From positions 992,001-1,056,000 of the forward strand of contig CP096134.1 of the NCBI GenBank assembly GCA_023242925.1: a stretch of 64,000 nucleotides of DNA. The letters are read 5' to 3'. This DNA is from Hyphomonadaceae bacterium JAD_PAG50586_4. Lineage in GTDB: Bacteria > Pseudomonadota > Alphaproteobacteria > Caulobacterales > Aquidulcibacteraceae. The position numbers and the translations under genes were made by a program. Shown here one piece after another: positions 8,360 through 17,167 of the stretch. How positions within the stretch are numbered: the stretch's first letter is position 1; every line of letters starts with the position of its first letter. The notes under the pieces were generated by a model that was not told where the DNA came from, did no database searches, and was given only the letters and a program-made list of their open reading frames with translations.

Positions 8360-11188
8360 ATGAAGCGTTTTATCACCCTGATCGCCGCGGCGTTCGCGCT
8401 CGTCGCCTGCGCCACCTCGTCCGCGCCACAACAGCCCGCCGCGGGCGCACTAGAGGTTGCGCCGTTGCAATACACTATGCGGACGCTGCCGAACGGCTTG
8501 CGCGTCTATGCGATGCCGGATGCGAACACCGCCAACGTGTCGGTGCAGGTTTGGTACGACGTGGGTTCGATCGACGACCCGGAAGGCCGCTCGGGCTTCG
8601 CGCACTTGTTTGAACACATCATGTTCAAATCGACGCGCAACATGCCGGAGCAATTTTTCGATCGGCTGACCGAGGATGTCGGCGGTTTCAATAACGCCTC
8701 AACCTACGACGATTTCACCAATTACTATGAAGTGGTTCCGGCCAACCATTTGCAGCGCGTGCTGTGGGCCGAAGCGGATCGCATGGGTTCGCTCGTCGTC
8801 AACGAAGAGAGCTTCGATTCTGAACGCGACGTGGTGAAGGAAGAGCTGCGCCAGCGCGTGCTCGCGTCGCCGTACGGCCCGCTCTTCTATATGTATCTGA
8901 ACCAAGCCAATTACGCGGTTCACCCGTACGGTCGCCCAGGCATCGGCTCGATTGAGGATTTGGACGCAGCGACTGTTGAAGACGTGCGTGCGTTCCACGC
9001 GACGTATTATCGTCCAGACAATGCGGTGCTTGTTGTCGCCGGTAATTTCGATGCTGCGCAGCTTGATGCGTGGGTTGACGAATATTTCGGCGACATCGCG
9101 CGTCCGAACCGCCCGATTCCTCGCGATTACCCGACTGAGCCTTTGCGCACGCAGCCGCGTGAATACACCGTGTATCAGCCGAACGTGCCTTTGCCGGCGG
9201 TGATGATCTCATACCCGCAGCCGGCCTCGACCAGCCCGGATTTGGCGGCGCTCTATGTGCTCGATGCGATCCTCTCGAACGGCGATAGCTCGCGGCTTTA
9301 TCAATCGCTCGTGTATCAACAGCAGATCGCCGCGCAGGTATTCACCAATCTCGAAGCGACGCAGGACCCAGGCGCCTACAGCGTGTTTGCGATCCTGTCG
9401 GAAGGCCAAACCGCCGCAGCCGGCCAAGCGGCGCTCTCCGCTGAAATCGCGCGCCTGCGCGATGAGCCGGTGACGCAAGCTGAATTGGACGAAGCCAAGA
9501 ACGAGATCGTGACCTCGACCATCCAAGGGCGCGAAACCGCTTATGGCCGCGCGTTTGAATTGGCCGATAGCGTGATCCGCTATGGCGATGCTGCATATGC
9601 GGACCGCCAACTCGCCGCGATCCAAGCGACCACCGCTGCTGACGTGCAGCGCGTGGCGCGTTCGATCCTGAACGAGCAGCGCCGCGTCGTGGTGCGCTAT
9701 CTGCCCGCGCAAGAGGGCGCTGCGGGTGACACGATCACGACCTCGCCGACGATCCAGGCGCGTTCGCTGACGATCCCGCAATCGGAAATCCCGACGTTTA
9801 CGCTCGCGGCTGAAGCCGAACGCGAAGCGCCGCCGGCGGCGGGTACGCCGGTGAATGCGCGTATTCCGCAGACCTCGCAGCGCACTTTGGCCAATGGTCT
9901 GCGCGTCATCGTGGCGCCGAACCGTTCGCTGCCGCTGGTGAGCGCGGATTTCCGCGTCGCCTCGGGCGCGAGCGCCGATCCCGCTAATCGCGCCGGCCTC
10001 GCCAGCGTGACCGCCGATCTGCTCAACAAGGGCACGGCGACGCGGAGCGCGACTGAAATCGCGCGTGCGGTTGAATCGCTGGGCGCACAGATTGGCGCAA
10101 CGGCGGGCCCGGATTCGTCAGCGGTGTCGCTGCAAACCCGCGCCGATCGTGCGGGCGATGCGTTTGCGATCTACGCTGACGTCATCCGCAATCCGACTTT
10201 CGCCGGTGAAGAGCTGGAGCGGTCGCGCCAGCAATTCCTCGACGGTCTGCAAGTTGCGCTGAGTGAGCCGGGCTCGATCGCGGGCATGGCGATGTCGCGG
10301 GCGATCTATGGCGCTGCGCCTTATGGCGCGGTGACCTCGCCGACGAGCCTTAGCGCGATCACGCGTGATGACGCTGCAAGCTATCACGCGGCCTATTGGC
10401 GCCCCGACAACGCGGTGCTCGTCATCTCTGGCGATGTGTCGGCGGATGAGGGCTTTGCGTTGGCGGAGCGCTATTTCGCCGATTGGCCGCGCCCGAGTGC
10501 GGCGCTGCCGGCGCGTCCGGATGCGAGTGCGTATGCAGCGCCCGCGCGTACGATCGTTGTCGACCTGCCCGACACAGGCCAAGCCGCAGTGGCCATGGGC
10601 TTGCGTGGTGTTGGACGCACCGATGGGGATTATTTCCCGCTGCTGGTGGCCAACAACGTGTTGGGCGGGGGCTATTCGGCGCGCCTCAACACGGAAATCC
10701 GCATCCGTCGCGGTTTGTCGTACGGCGCCAATTCGAGCCTCTCGGCGCGTCTGGCGCCTGGTCCGATCGTGGCGTCTGCGCAAACGCGCAATGACGCGGC
10801 GGTACAGGTGTATGAGTTGATGCGCGCGGAAATCGATCGCATCGGCGATACGCTGACGCCGGAATCCGAACTCACCGCGCGCAAGGCGGTGTTGATCGGA
10901 TCGTTCGGCCGCTCTGTCGAAACGACATCGGGCGTTGCAGGCCAGATCTCGTCGCTGGCGCTCTACGGTCTGCCGCCAGAGCGTCTGGGCACATACGTCT
11001 CGGACATTACAAACGTGACAGCCGAGCAAGCCCGGGCCGCCGCGTCGCGTTATTTCGATCCGGATCGGGCCGATGTGGTCGTGGTGGGCGATGCGCAGCA
11101 CTTCTACGACGCCCTGCGCCGCGTCCGCCGCAACGCCGAACGCATTCCAGTGGATGAGCTCAATCTAGACAGCGAGACGTTGCGCTAG
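8360..11188 (+). CDS. M16 (insulinase/pitrilysin) family zinc peptidase, two-domain, lipoprotein
   Basis: 942 residues with two tandem M16 halves. The first carries the inverted zinc motif HLFEH (His82, Glu85, His86) followed by the downstream acidic SERDVVKEELRQ helix; the second half, from about residue 510, begins with the typical RTLANGLRVIVAPN strand but has no HxxEH, as usual for the inactive half. The N-terminus ends in LVACA, a lipobox, so the protein is probably membrane-anchored and faces the periplasm. Likely role is degradation of peptides or misfolded envelope proteins; the substrate is unknown. It has its own promoter region and is followed by a hairpin at 11196-11231. Confidence 0.92.
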   Translation: MKRFITLIAAAFALVACATSSAPQQPAAGALEVAPLQYTMRTLPNGLRVYAMPDANTANVSVQVWYDVGSIDDPEGRSGFAHLFEHIMFKSTRNMPEQFFDRLTEDVGGFNNASTYDDFTNYYEVVPANHLQRVLWAEADRMGSLVVNEESFDSERDVVKEELRQRVLASPYGPLFYMYLNQANYAVHPYGRPGIGSIEDLDAATVEDVRAFHATYYRPDNAVLVVAGNFDAAQLDAWVDEYFGDIARPNRPIPRDYPTEPLRTQPREYTVYQPNVPLPAVMISYPQPASTSPDLAALYVLDAILSNGDSSRLYQSLVYQQQIAAQVFTNLEATQDPGAYSVFAILSEGQTAAAGQAALSAEIARLRDEPVTQAELDEAKNEIVTSTIQGRETAYGRAFELADSVIRYGDAAYADRQLAAIQATTAADVQRVARSILNEQRRVVVRYLPAQEGAAGDTITTSPTIQARSLTIPQSEIPTFTLAAEAEREAPPAAGTPVNARIPQTSQRTLANGLRVIVAPNRSLPLVSADFRVASGASADPANRAGLASVTADLLNKGTATRSATEIARAVESLGAQIGATAGPDSSAVSLQTRADRAGDAFAIYADVIRNPTFAGEELERSRQQFLDGLQVALSEPGSIAGMAMSRAIYGAAPYGAVTSPTSLSAITRDDAASYHAAYWRPDNAVLVISGDVSADEGFALAERYFADWPRPSAALPARPDASAYAAPARTIVVDLPDTGQAAVAMGLRGVGRTDGDYFPLLVANNVLGGGYSARLNTEIRIRRGLSYGANSSLSARLAPGPIVASAQTRNDAAVQVYELMRAEIDRIGDTLTPESELTARKAVLIGSFGRSVETTSGVAGQISSLALYGLPPERLGTYVSDITNVTAEQARAAASRYFDPDRADVVVVGDAQHFYDALRRVRRNAERIPVDELNLDSETLR

Positions 11189-11195
11189 CCGAGAA

Positions 11196-11231
11196 TTTCC
11201 AGCGTCGCGCGAGTCGGCGTGACGCTGGAAA
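11196..11231 (+). terminator. Hairpin after the M16 peptidase gene
   Basis: TTTCCAGCGTC (11196-11206) pairs perfectly with GACGCTGGAAA (11221-11231) across a 14-base loop, starting 8 bases after the stop codon. No U-tract follows, so it may be a weak or factor-assisted terminator, or an RNA-stabilising hairpin. Confidence 0.5.
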
Positions 11232-11256
11232 CCGACTCAGTTAATTCTGGTCGACC

Positions 11257-11649
11257 TTGACGCTCTTGAACTCCCTCCGTGTGCTCGCTGTCGCGCTCGT
11301 GCTGACGACCTTGTCCTTTGCGGCGGGGATCGCGGGCGATTTGTCGATGGAGCGCGCGACGACAGGCCAGAGCGTCGTGATGCGGATTCCGCCGGAATTG
11401 CCTGCGGATTCGCCGCGCGCCGGTCCAATGCGTCCTGTGGTGCGTACGGCCGCTGCGGAAGCTCGGCCGCCTTTGGCCGATGCGCCGGCCGCTCAGTCTG
11501 TGGATAATACCGTCGAGCCGATGGAAAAGCCGCACAGCGCGCATGCTTCTGCGTCGGCGAAGGTGGAGCCGAAGGTCGATCCAGACCGCGCGCCTAAAGA
11601 CGACGCGATCACGGCCCCGAAAAAGGTCGATGCGCCGCAAGCTGGTTAA
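11257..11649 (+). CDS. Small protein with N-terminal membrane anchor and Pro/Ala/Lys-rich tail
   Basis: 130 residues from a TTG at 11257. A single hydrophobic stretch (VLAVALVLTTLSFAAGIAG, about residues 9-27) looks like an uncleaved anchor or signal peptide. The rest is rich in Pro, Ala, Lys and Glu with no predicted fold, typical of a periplasmic linker. I recognise no family. Codon bias matches its neighbours, which supports real coding; the start codon is weakly supported. Confidence 0.5.
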   Translation: MTLLNSLRVLAVALVLTTLSFAAGIAGDLSMERATTGQSVVMRIPPELPADSPRAGPMRPVVRTAAAEARPPLADAPAAQSVDNTVEPMEKPHSAHASASAKVEPKVDPDRAPKDDAITAPKKVDAPQAG

Positions 11650-11737
11650 TCCAGTGCGGCTTTGCCGCAACACTGGCGCCAAGCGTGTGCAACACCGCCA
11701 AAAAAGCGCCCAGGTCCGAGCGCTCTCCTCATTGTCG

Positions 11738-12513
11738 ATGAGCCAATCAAGCGCAGCGAGTCTGTCGGGACGCGGAGCAGCGGCACTAGCCGCCATGCTC
11801 ACGCTTGCCGTGCCGGGCGTCGCTCTGGCTCAGCCGCGCCAGCAAACCAATCCCCGCCAGCCGCGCCGCCGGTTCAGGGGCTCTACCAAGCTTCCTCGGG
11901 CGCCACGCGGTATTCGACGCCGGATGGCGCCGTGCGCTTCGTGCTCGACCGTTCTGGCGGCCGCGCAGCGCTGGTGCGCTTCGAGGGCGATCCGGAAGTT
12001 CATGTGCTGCGCCCGGCAATGGCCGCGGGCGGCGGCGAAATTTATCGCACCGACGACGGCGACGTGATGCTGCGCGTGACGCCACATGGCGGCATCACTG
12101 TTTACACGCGCGCGATGCGGACCGGCGCGCCGGCTTCAGAAGAGGCGGACGTCGCGCCGCTGACGCCCGAAGCGATTGCGTTCGCGGAAATGCAGGAGCG
12201 CTTCCGTTTGCTGCAAGCGCGTGCGCGGCGCAGCATGGGCCAGCAAGTCACGTTCGCGGTGCCCGCCCAAATGTCTGCGCCCGCCGCGGGCGTTGTCGTC
12301 GATGCAGCCGAGCGCGCAGCGGAAGGCTTGGCGTCGGCGCCGATGACGAACGTGCGCCGCGTCGTGATTACGATTGGGCCTGCACCGCGCGTCGCGATGC
12401 GCGGCGATCAATTGTTGATCCAAGTCGCGCCGCAATATGGCTACGCGGGCCGGCCGTCCTCGAACACGATCCGCAATGTCGTGACGGGCGCGATACAGGG
12501 TCCCGAGCAGTAA
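11738..12513 (+). CDS. Secreted protein, DUF4908-like; apparent frameshift after signal peptide
   Basis: ATG 11738 opens a frame with a good signal peptide (AALAAMLTLAVPGVALAQP). That frame does not continue into the conserved body, which is read in another frame from GLYQASSGATRYSTPDGAV to the stop at 12513. One additional C in the run 11852-11855 joins them, giving about 258 residues. The body has a small beta-rich section (RFVLDRSGG, VHVLRP, YRTDDGDVMLRV), an arginine-rich helix (MQERFRLLQARARRSMG), and a C-terminal part ending in VVTGAIQG. It resembles, from memory, the DUF4908 family of Caulobacterales; function unknown. It converges with gloB. Confidence 0.6.
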
Positions 12514-12519
12514 GCTCGC

Positions 12520-13284
12520 TTATCCTTTGAAATTGTCCTTGCGCTTGCGGATGTCGGCGAAGGCTTCCCAATCTTGTGCGTTCGCCAGCATCATTGCGCC
12601 TTTGAGCTTGGGCGCGCGCAGGAAGGGGTTGGTGTCCTTTTCCTGGCGCAAGCTCATCGGCACCGTTGGTTTGCCTTCGGCGCGGAGCTTGTCGATTTCG
12701 GCGATGCGGGCTTGGAGCGCGCGGTTCGTCGGATCGATGGTGATGGCGAAACGGGCGTTGGCTTGGGTGTATTCGTGCGCGCAATAGAGCGTGGTGTCGT
12801 CTGGCAACGCGGCGAGTTTTTGTAAGCTTGCCCACATTTGTTGTGGCGTGCCTTCGAACAAGCGGCCGCAGCCGAGTGCGAAGAGCGCGTCGCCCACGAA
12901 CGCTGTTTTCGCGTCGTCCAACACGTAAGCGATGTGGCCCAGCGTGTGGCCGCCGACATTGAGCACGCGCGCGCTGTGGGCGCCAAGGTTCACGACATCG
13001 CCGTCGTCCACGATGCGATCCGGCGCTTGGCCGATGCGCTCGACTTCGGCAGGGCCAGTGACAACGGCGCCGGTCTTGGCTTTGATGGCGGCGTTGCCGC
13101 CAGCGTGGTCGGGGTGCCAGTGCGTGTTCCAGATGTCGCTGATGCGCCAGCCCTTGGCCTCGGCTTGGCGCAGATATTCGTCAGCGTCCGGCGTATCGAT
13201 CGCTGCGGTGGCGCCGCTGGCCGGGTCGTGCGCCAGGAAACCGTAATTGTCGGACAGGCACGGGAATTGATGAATTTGAAGCAT
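12520..13284 (-). CDS. gloB: Hydroxyacylglutathione hydrolase (glyoxalase II)
   Basis: Hydrolyses S-lactoylglutathione to lactate and glutathione in methylglyoxal detoxification. 254 residues, the usual size. The metallo-beta-lactamase fold is clear: DNYGFLAHD near 12, zinc motif THWHPDHAGG near 54-63, GHTLGH near 112, VGDALFALGCGRLFEG near 130, and CAHEYTQAN near 168. The C-terminal glutathione-binding helices end with NPFLRA as in the family. It is divergent from the following methyltransferase gene, with start codons about 24 bases apart. Confidence 0.95.
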   Translation of the reverse strand: MLQIHQFPCLSDNYGFLAHDPASGATAAIDTPDADEYLRQAEAKGWRISDIWNTHWHPDHAGGNAAIKAKTGAVVTGPAEVERIGQAPDRIVDDGDVVNLGAHSARVLNVGGHTLGHIAYVLDDAKTAFVGDALFALGCGRLFEGTPQQMWASLQKLAALPDDTTLYCAHEYTQANARFAITIDPTNRALQARIAEIDKLRAEGKPTVPMSLRQEKDTNPFLRAPKLKGAMMLANAQDWEAFADIRKRKDNFKG

Positions 13285-13308
13285 GTCTTAGCTTAGCGCT
13301 TGGATCAC

Positions 13309-14049
13309 ATGCGCGTCGATGTTCTTGCCCTTCAGCGTTTTTACGCCTCGCCGCTTGGCGAAGCGGCGCAGCGGGCTGCGTCGCGCCGGCTGGCGGCCTT
13401 GTGGCCGCATGCGGACGGGCTCGATGTTTTGGCCGTCGGCTACGGATCGCCCTATCTGGATCGCTACCGTGCCAATGCGCGCCGCACCGTGGCGATGATG
13501 CCGGCGGCGCAGGGCGCGGAACCTTGGGGGCCGGGGCTCAGTACGTTGGCGGACGATGTGCGTCTGCCGTTCATGGATGCGGTGTTCGACCGCGTGCTGA
13601 TCGTGCACGCGATCGAAGAGACGCCGGCGCCGAACGCGTTGTTGCGCGAAATCTGGCGGGTGATGGCCCCGGAGGGGCGGCTTGTCGTGATCGCCGCCAA
13701 TCGCTGGAGTTTGTGGGCGCAATCGGACGCCACCCCGTTCGGCTACGGCCGGCCCTATTCGCGGACGCAGTTGGCGACGCTTTTGAGCGATTCCATGTTT
13801 CAGCCGGTGGTCTCGGCGCGGGCGCTTTTTGCGCCACCCTCGACGTGGACGCCATTTGTGCGCGCGGCCGATGCGTTCGAGCGCGTGGGCGAGATCATGT
13901 GGCCCGCACAGGGCGGCTTGGTGCTGATGGAGGCGGTTAAACGGCTCTATGCGAGCACTGCGCGCTCGGAAGGGCGTGTCCTTTTGGCCAAAGCTCCAGA
14001 GCGAACGCGGCAAACCGCCCCGGGCCCCTTGCCGAAGCGCGACGCATAA
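13309..14049 (+). CDS. SAM-dependent methyltransferase-like protein
   Basis: About 246 residues. The pattern is Methyltransf_11-like but motif I is weak: LDVLAVGYGSPYLDRY replaces the usual DxGxGxG. LPFMDAVFDRVLIVHAIE and the EIWRVMAPEGRLVVIAAN segment (motifs post I to III) are conserved. Proteins of this type lie next to gloB in many alphaproteobacteria. The degenerate glycine loop leaves methyltransferase activity uncertain. ATG 13309 was preferred to TTG 13300. Confidence 0.7.
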   Translation: MRVDVLALQRFYASPLGEAAQRAASRRLAALWPHADGLDVLAVGYGSPYLDRYRANARRTVAMMPAAQGAEPWGPGLSTLADDVRLPFMDAVFDRVLIVHAIEETPAPNALLREIWRVMAPEGRLVVIAANRWSLWAQSDATPFGYGRPYSRTQLATLLSDSMFQPVVSARALFAPPSTWTPFVRAADAFERVGEIMWPAQGGLVLMEAVKRLYASTARSEGRVLLAKAPERTRQTAPGPLPKRDA

Positions 14050-14066
14050 CGCTTTAATTTCCTGAC

Positions 14067-14411
14067 ATGAAACTCGTCACCGCCATTATTAAACCGAGCC
14101 GCCTCGACCCGGTTCTCGAGGCGCTCAAGGACGTCGGCGTCGCCGGCCTGACTGTGTCCGAAGTCCGTGGCTTCGGCCGCCAGAAGGGCAAGACCGAGGT
14201 CTATCGGGGCGCCGAGTACGAAGTGAAGTTGCTGCCGAAGGTCAAAATCGAGGTCGCAGCGTCGGCCGAGATCGCCGAGAAGGCGGTCGAGGCGATCACG
14301 GCCGCGGCCAAAACCGGCAAGATCGGCGACGGTAAAATCTGGGTCACCGACCTCGACACCGTTATACGCATCCGGACCGGCGAGACCGATCAAGCCGCCA
14401 TCGAAGGTTAG
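14067..14411 (+). CDS. glnB: P-II family nitrogen regulator
   Basis: 114-residue trimeric signal protein that binds ATP/ADP and 2-oxoglutarate and regulates nitrogen metabolism targets by its T-loop. The T-loop RQKGKTEVYRGAEYEV is intact, with Tyr51 as the uridylylation site. The C-terminal signature TGKIGDGKIWV and VIRIRTGE are present. Unlike the usual alphaproteobacterial glnB-glnA operon, no glutamine synthetase follows, so it may be a GlnK-like or third paralogue. It sits 18 bases after the methyltransferase gene. Confidence 0.93.
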   Translation: MKLVTAIIKPSRLDPVLEALKDVGVAGLTVSEVRGFGRQKGKTEVYRGAEYEVKLLPKVKIEVAASAEIAEKAVEAITAAAKTGKIGDGKIWVTDLDTVIRIRTGETDQAAIEG

Positions 14412-14529
14412 CAGCTACCGTCAGACGTTCGCCAAACGTCATTCGTCGCATCCCCCAGGTGAAAGCTCCGGCGGGAACGCTAGGATGCGGCAGGCAGGAA
14501 TAACCTACCTCAGCACGGGGAAATTCAAC

Positions 14530-16374
14530 ATGCAGATGACGCGGCGCGGACTTCTTGGCGCGACGGCGGCGGCGGTCGCCCTTTCGGCGTGCGCTCGCCA
14601 GACCAACAATGGCGATCTCAATTCCATTCTCGATCGTATCTCGACGGGCTTCCTGCACGAGATTCCAGAATACGCGACGAGCCTTGCTGTGCCCGAAGAG
14701 CAAGCGGGCGGGCGCTACATCGACCGTCTGAGCGACGCATCGCGCGAAGGCCAATTGCGTCTGCGCGATCTGGCGCAAACCGCGCTGAACGACATGCGCG
14801 CGTTGAACCGCGATAGCCTCGAAGCCAACGATCAAGTGACCTACGACGTCGTCAACACGGCGCTGCAAGACCAAGTCGATGGCGCGGCCTTCGAGCACGG
14901 CACCGGCGCACAAGCGCCGTACGTGCTGACGCAGCTCACCGGCGCCTACACCAACCTTCCAGATTTCCTCGCGAGCCAACACCCAGTCACGAACCGCGAT
15001 CAAGCCGATGCGTATCTTGCGCGTCTGTCCGCTTATGCGCGCGTGATGGATCAGGAAATCGTGCGTCTGAACAGCGACGCCGCCGCTGGCCTGATCCCGC
15101 CGAACTTCGCGATCGCGGGTGCGGACGGCCAAGGCGGCGCCATTGGCCAGCTTCGCGGCTTCGCCGCGATCGCGCCGGCGCAGAACGTGCTCGTCACCTC
15201 GCTGCAAGCGCGCTTGGCGGACGTCGCCGAAATTTCGGACGCGGACAAGACCAACTTGGTGCAACGCGCCGAGCAAATCCTGCGCGACGAAGTGCTGCCG
15301 GCTTATGGCCGTCAGGTCGACGCGCTGAATGCCGTTCTGCCGCGCGCCACCGCTGACGCTGGCATCGCGGGTCGCCCACAGGGCGCCGAGATGTATCCGG
15401 TTGCGCTGCGCGCCTACACGACGACCAACATGGGGCCGGACGAAATCCACCAGATGGGTCTTGACCTCATTGCGCAATTTACCAGCGAGATGGATGCGAT
15501 CTTCCGTGAACAGGGCATGACGCGCGGTTCGGTAAACGAGCGCATCGTGGCGCTGGGTCGTCGTCCGGATCAAATCTTCCCGTCCACGCCCGCGGGCCGG
15601 GAGCAATTGCTGGCGCTGCTCAATGCGCAGATGGCGGCGATCACGGCGCGCATGCCGGAAGTGTGCGGCGTGCAAGCGCGCGCAGCACTCGAGATCAAGC
15701 GCGTGCCGGAATACACGGAGGCTGGCGCGCCAGGCGGGTATTACCAAGTCGCAGCACTCGATGGTTCGCGTCCGGGCGCGTATTACATCAATCTGCGCGA
15801 CCCGGCGAACGAGTGGCCGAAATTCACCCTGCCGACGCTCACCTATCACGAAGGCACGCCAGGCCATCACTGGCAGCTTTCGATTCAGCAGGAAGCGGGC
15901 GAGATGCCGTTCATCCGCCGCGCGCTGTTGGGCTTTAGCGGTTATTCGGAAGGCTGGGGCTTGTACGCCGAACAGCTTGCCGACGAGATGGGCATGTATG
16001 CGAACGATCCGTTCGGCCGCGTCGGCTATCTGCAATCGATGACGTTCCGCGCTTCACGCCTCGTCGTCGATACCGGCATTCACTCGAAGGGCTGGACGCG
16101 CGAGCAAGCCATCGACTCGATGGTGGCCGCGACCGGCGATCAACGCTCGAACGTCACCACCGAAGTGGAGCGCTATTGCGTGTGGCCGGGCCAAGCCTGC
16201 TCGTACATGGTTGGCCGCCAAGCCATCAATCGCATGCGCGACGGCGCGCGTGCGACGCTGGGCGACCGCTTCGACATCAAGGGCTTCCACGACGTGCTGC
16301 TCACCAATGGTTCGGCCCCGCTTTCGGTGTCGGAAGCGTTGGTCGCGCGGTGGGCCGCCGCGCAGAACGGCTAA
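14530..16374 (+). CDS. DUF885 family protein, Tat/lipoprotein-type signal
   Basis: About 614 residues, normal for DUF885. The N-terminus MQMTRRGLLGATAAAVALSA followed by Cys combines a twin-arginine motif with a lipobox, so it is probably an exported lipoprotein. The family motif HEGTPGHHWQ (near residue 440) resembles a metallopeptidase centre, and EGWGLYAE follows it. Family members are thought to be peptidase-like, but no substrate is established. ATG 14530 is chosen because the upstream 15 codons precede the signal peptide. It ends 22 bases before a strong bidirectional terminator. Confidence 0.85.
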   Translation: MQMTRRGLLGATAAAVALSACARQTNNGDLNSILDRISTGFLHEIPEYATSLAVPEEQAGGRYIDRLSDASREGQLRLRDLAQTALNDMRALNRDSLEANDQVTYDVVNTALQDQVDGAAFEHGTGAQAPYVLTQLTGAYTNLPDFLASQHPVTNRDQADAYLARLSAYARVMDQEIVRLNSDAAAGLIPPNFAIAGADGQGGAIGQLRGFAAIAPAQNVLVTSLQARLADVAEISDADKTNLVQRAEQILRDEVLPAYGRQVDALNAVLPRATADAGIAGRPQGAEMYPVALRAYTTTNMGPDEIHQMGLDLIAQFTSEMDAIFREQGMTRGSVNERIVALGRRPDQIFPSTPAGREQLLALLNAQMAAITARMPEVCGVQARAALEIKRVPEYTEAGAPGGYYQVAALDGSRPGAYYINLRDPANEWPKFTLPTLTYHEGTPGHHWQLSIQQEAGEMPFIRRALLGFSGYSEGWGLYAEQLADEMGMYANDPFGRVGYLQSMTFRASRLVVDTGIHSKGWTREQAIDSMVAATGDQRSNVTTEVERYCVWPGQACSYMVGRQAINRMRDGARATLGDRFDIKGFHDVLLTNGSAPLSVSEALVARWAAAQNG

Positions 16375-16395
16375 GCCTTTAAACCCTCGTCTCTG

Positions 16396-16431
16396 GCGGC
16401 GGCGTGAGCGATCACGCCGCCGCTTTTGTTT
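16396..16431. terminator. Strong bidirectional terminator between DUF885 and DUF1365 genes
   Basis: A perfect 12-base stem, GCGGCGGCGTGA (16396-16407) with its complement at 16412-16423, closed by a GCGA tetraloop and followed by TTTTGTTT on the plus strand. The 3' arm lies inside the last codons of the convergent DUF1365 gene, so the end of that protein (KAAA) is encoded by terminator sequence. Confidence 0.9.
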
Positions 16432-17167
16432 GTGAGCTCGCGTGCGCGCCGGTGCGTCCGAGGAAGCGCACGCCCTTCAGCATCATCTTTATAGCTTCCC
16501 AGTGGATCCCGGCGATGACCTTGAACGTCATCAGCGGATTGCCGAGCCAGGCGCGAAAGAGCGAGGTATCCGTGAGCGGGCGCCGCTTGCCGGCGAATGA
16601 GGCGGTCAGCGCAATGTGCGCGCCACGCTTGACCACCATAGCGACCGTCACGTCTTCGCCCGGCGGCAGGATGTGAAATTCGTAGCGCAGATCCATTTCG
16701 AGGAAGGGCGAGACAAAGAAGTCCTTAGCGCACGACTGGGTGACGATGCCGTTCTCCTGGCGTGCGGGCGCGAGCACGTAGAAATGTTGCTCTCCAAAGG
16801 TGTTGGCGACTTCGTGGACGAGGGCTGCGAGTTCACCGTCGCGTCCGTAGCAAAAATACACGGTCAGCGGATTGAACACATAATTGAAGAGGCGCGGCAT
16901 CGTCAGCATGACGATGCGGCCATCGTCCCAAGCGATGCCGGCGTCGCAGAGCTTGGCTTCGATCTGGGGCTTGAGCGGCGTATCCGCGCGCGCGGCGTGG
17001 TCGCGATCCTTCAACGACAGGAGCGCGCCGCGATTGTGCTTGAGGAGGCGCAGATCAAGCGCGCTCAGCTCATCTAGATCGACCGCGAGCATGAACACGC
17101 TGTAGCGCAGCCGGTGCTTGCCGGGGCGGTTGTGCGCGACGTGGCCGGTGTAGAGCGCTGAGTTCAT
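16412..17167 (-). CDS. DUF1365 family protein
   Basis: 251 residues of the DUF1365 family. Conserved segments: YTGHVAHNRPGKHRLRY near the N-terminus, PRLFNYVFNPLTVYFCY near 90-106, VHEVANTFGEQHFYVL, KDFFVSPFLEMDLRYEF and a C-terminal basic helix. DUF1365 proteins travel with FAD oxidoreductases and cyclopropane-type fatty acid methyltransferases and are among the RpoE-ChrR controlled genes of Rhodobacter. A role in modifying unsaturated membrane lipids under singlet oxygen is plausible but unproven. Its ATG overlaps the stop of the upstream FAD oxidoreductase (ATGA), so the two are one operon. Confidence 0.9.
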   Translation of the reverse strand: MNSALYTGHVAHNRPGKHRLRYSVFMLAVDLDELSALDLRLLKHNRGALLSLKDRDHAARADTPLKPQIEAKLCDAGIAWDDGRIVMLTMPRLFNYVFNPLTVYFCYGRDGELAALVHEVANTFGEQHFYVLAPARQENGIVTQSCAKDFFVSPFLEMDLRYEFHILPPGEDVTVAMVVKRGAHIALTASFAGKRRPLTDTSLFRAWLGNPLMTFKVIAGIHWEAIKMMLKGVRFLGRTGAHASSQTKAAA

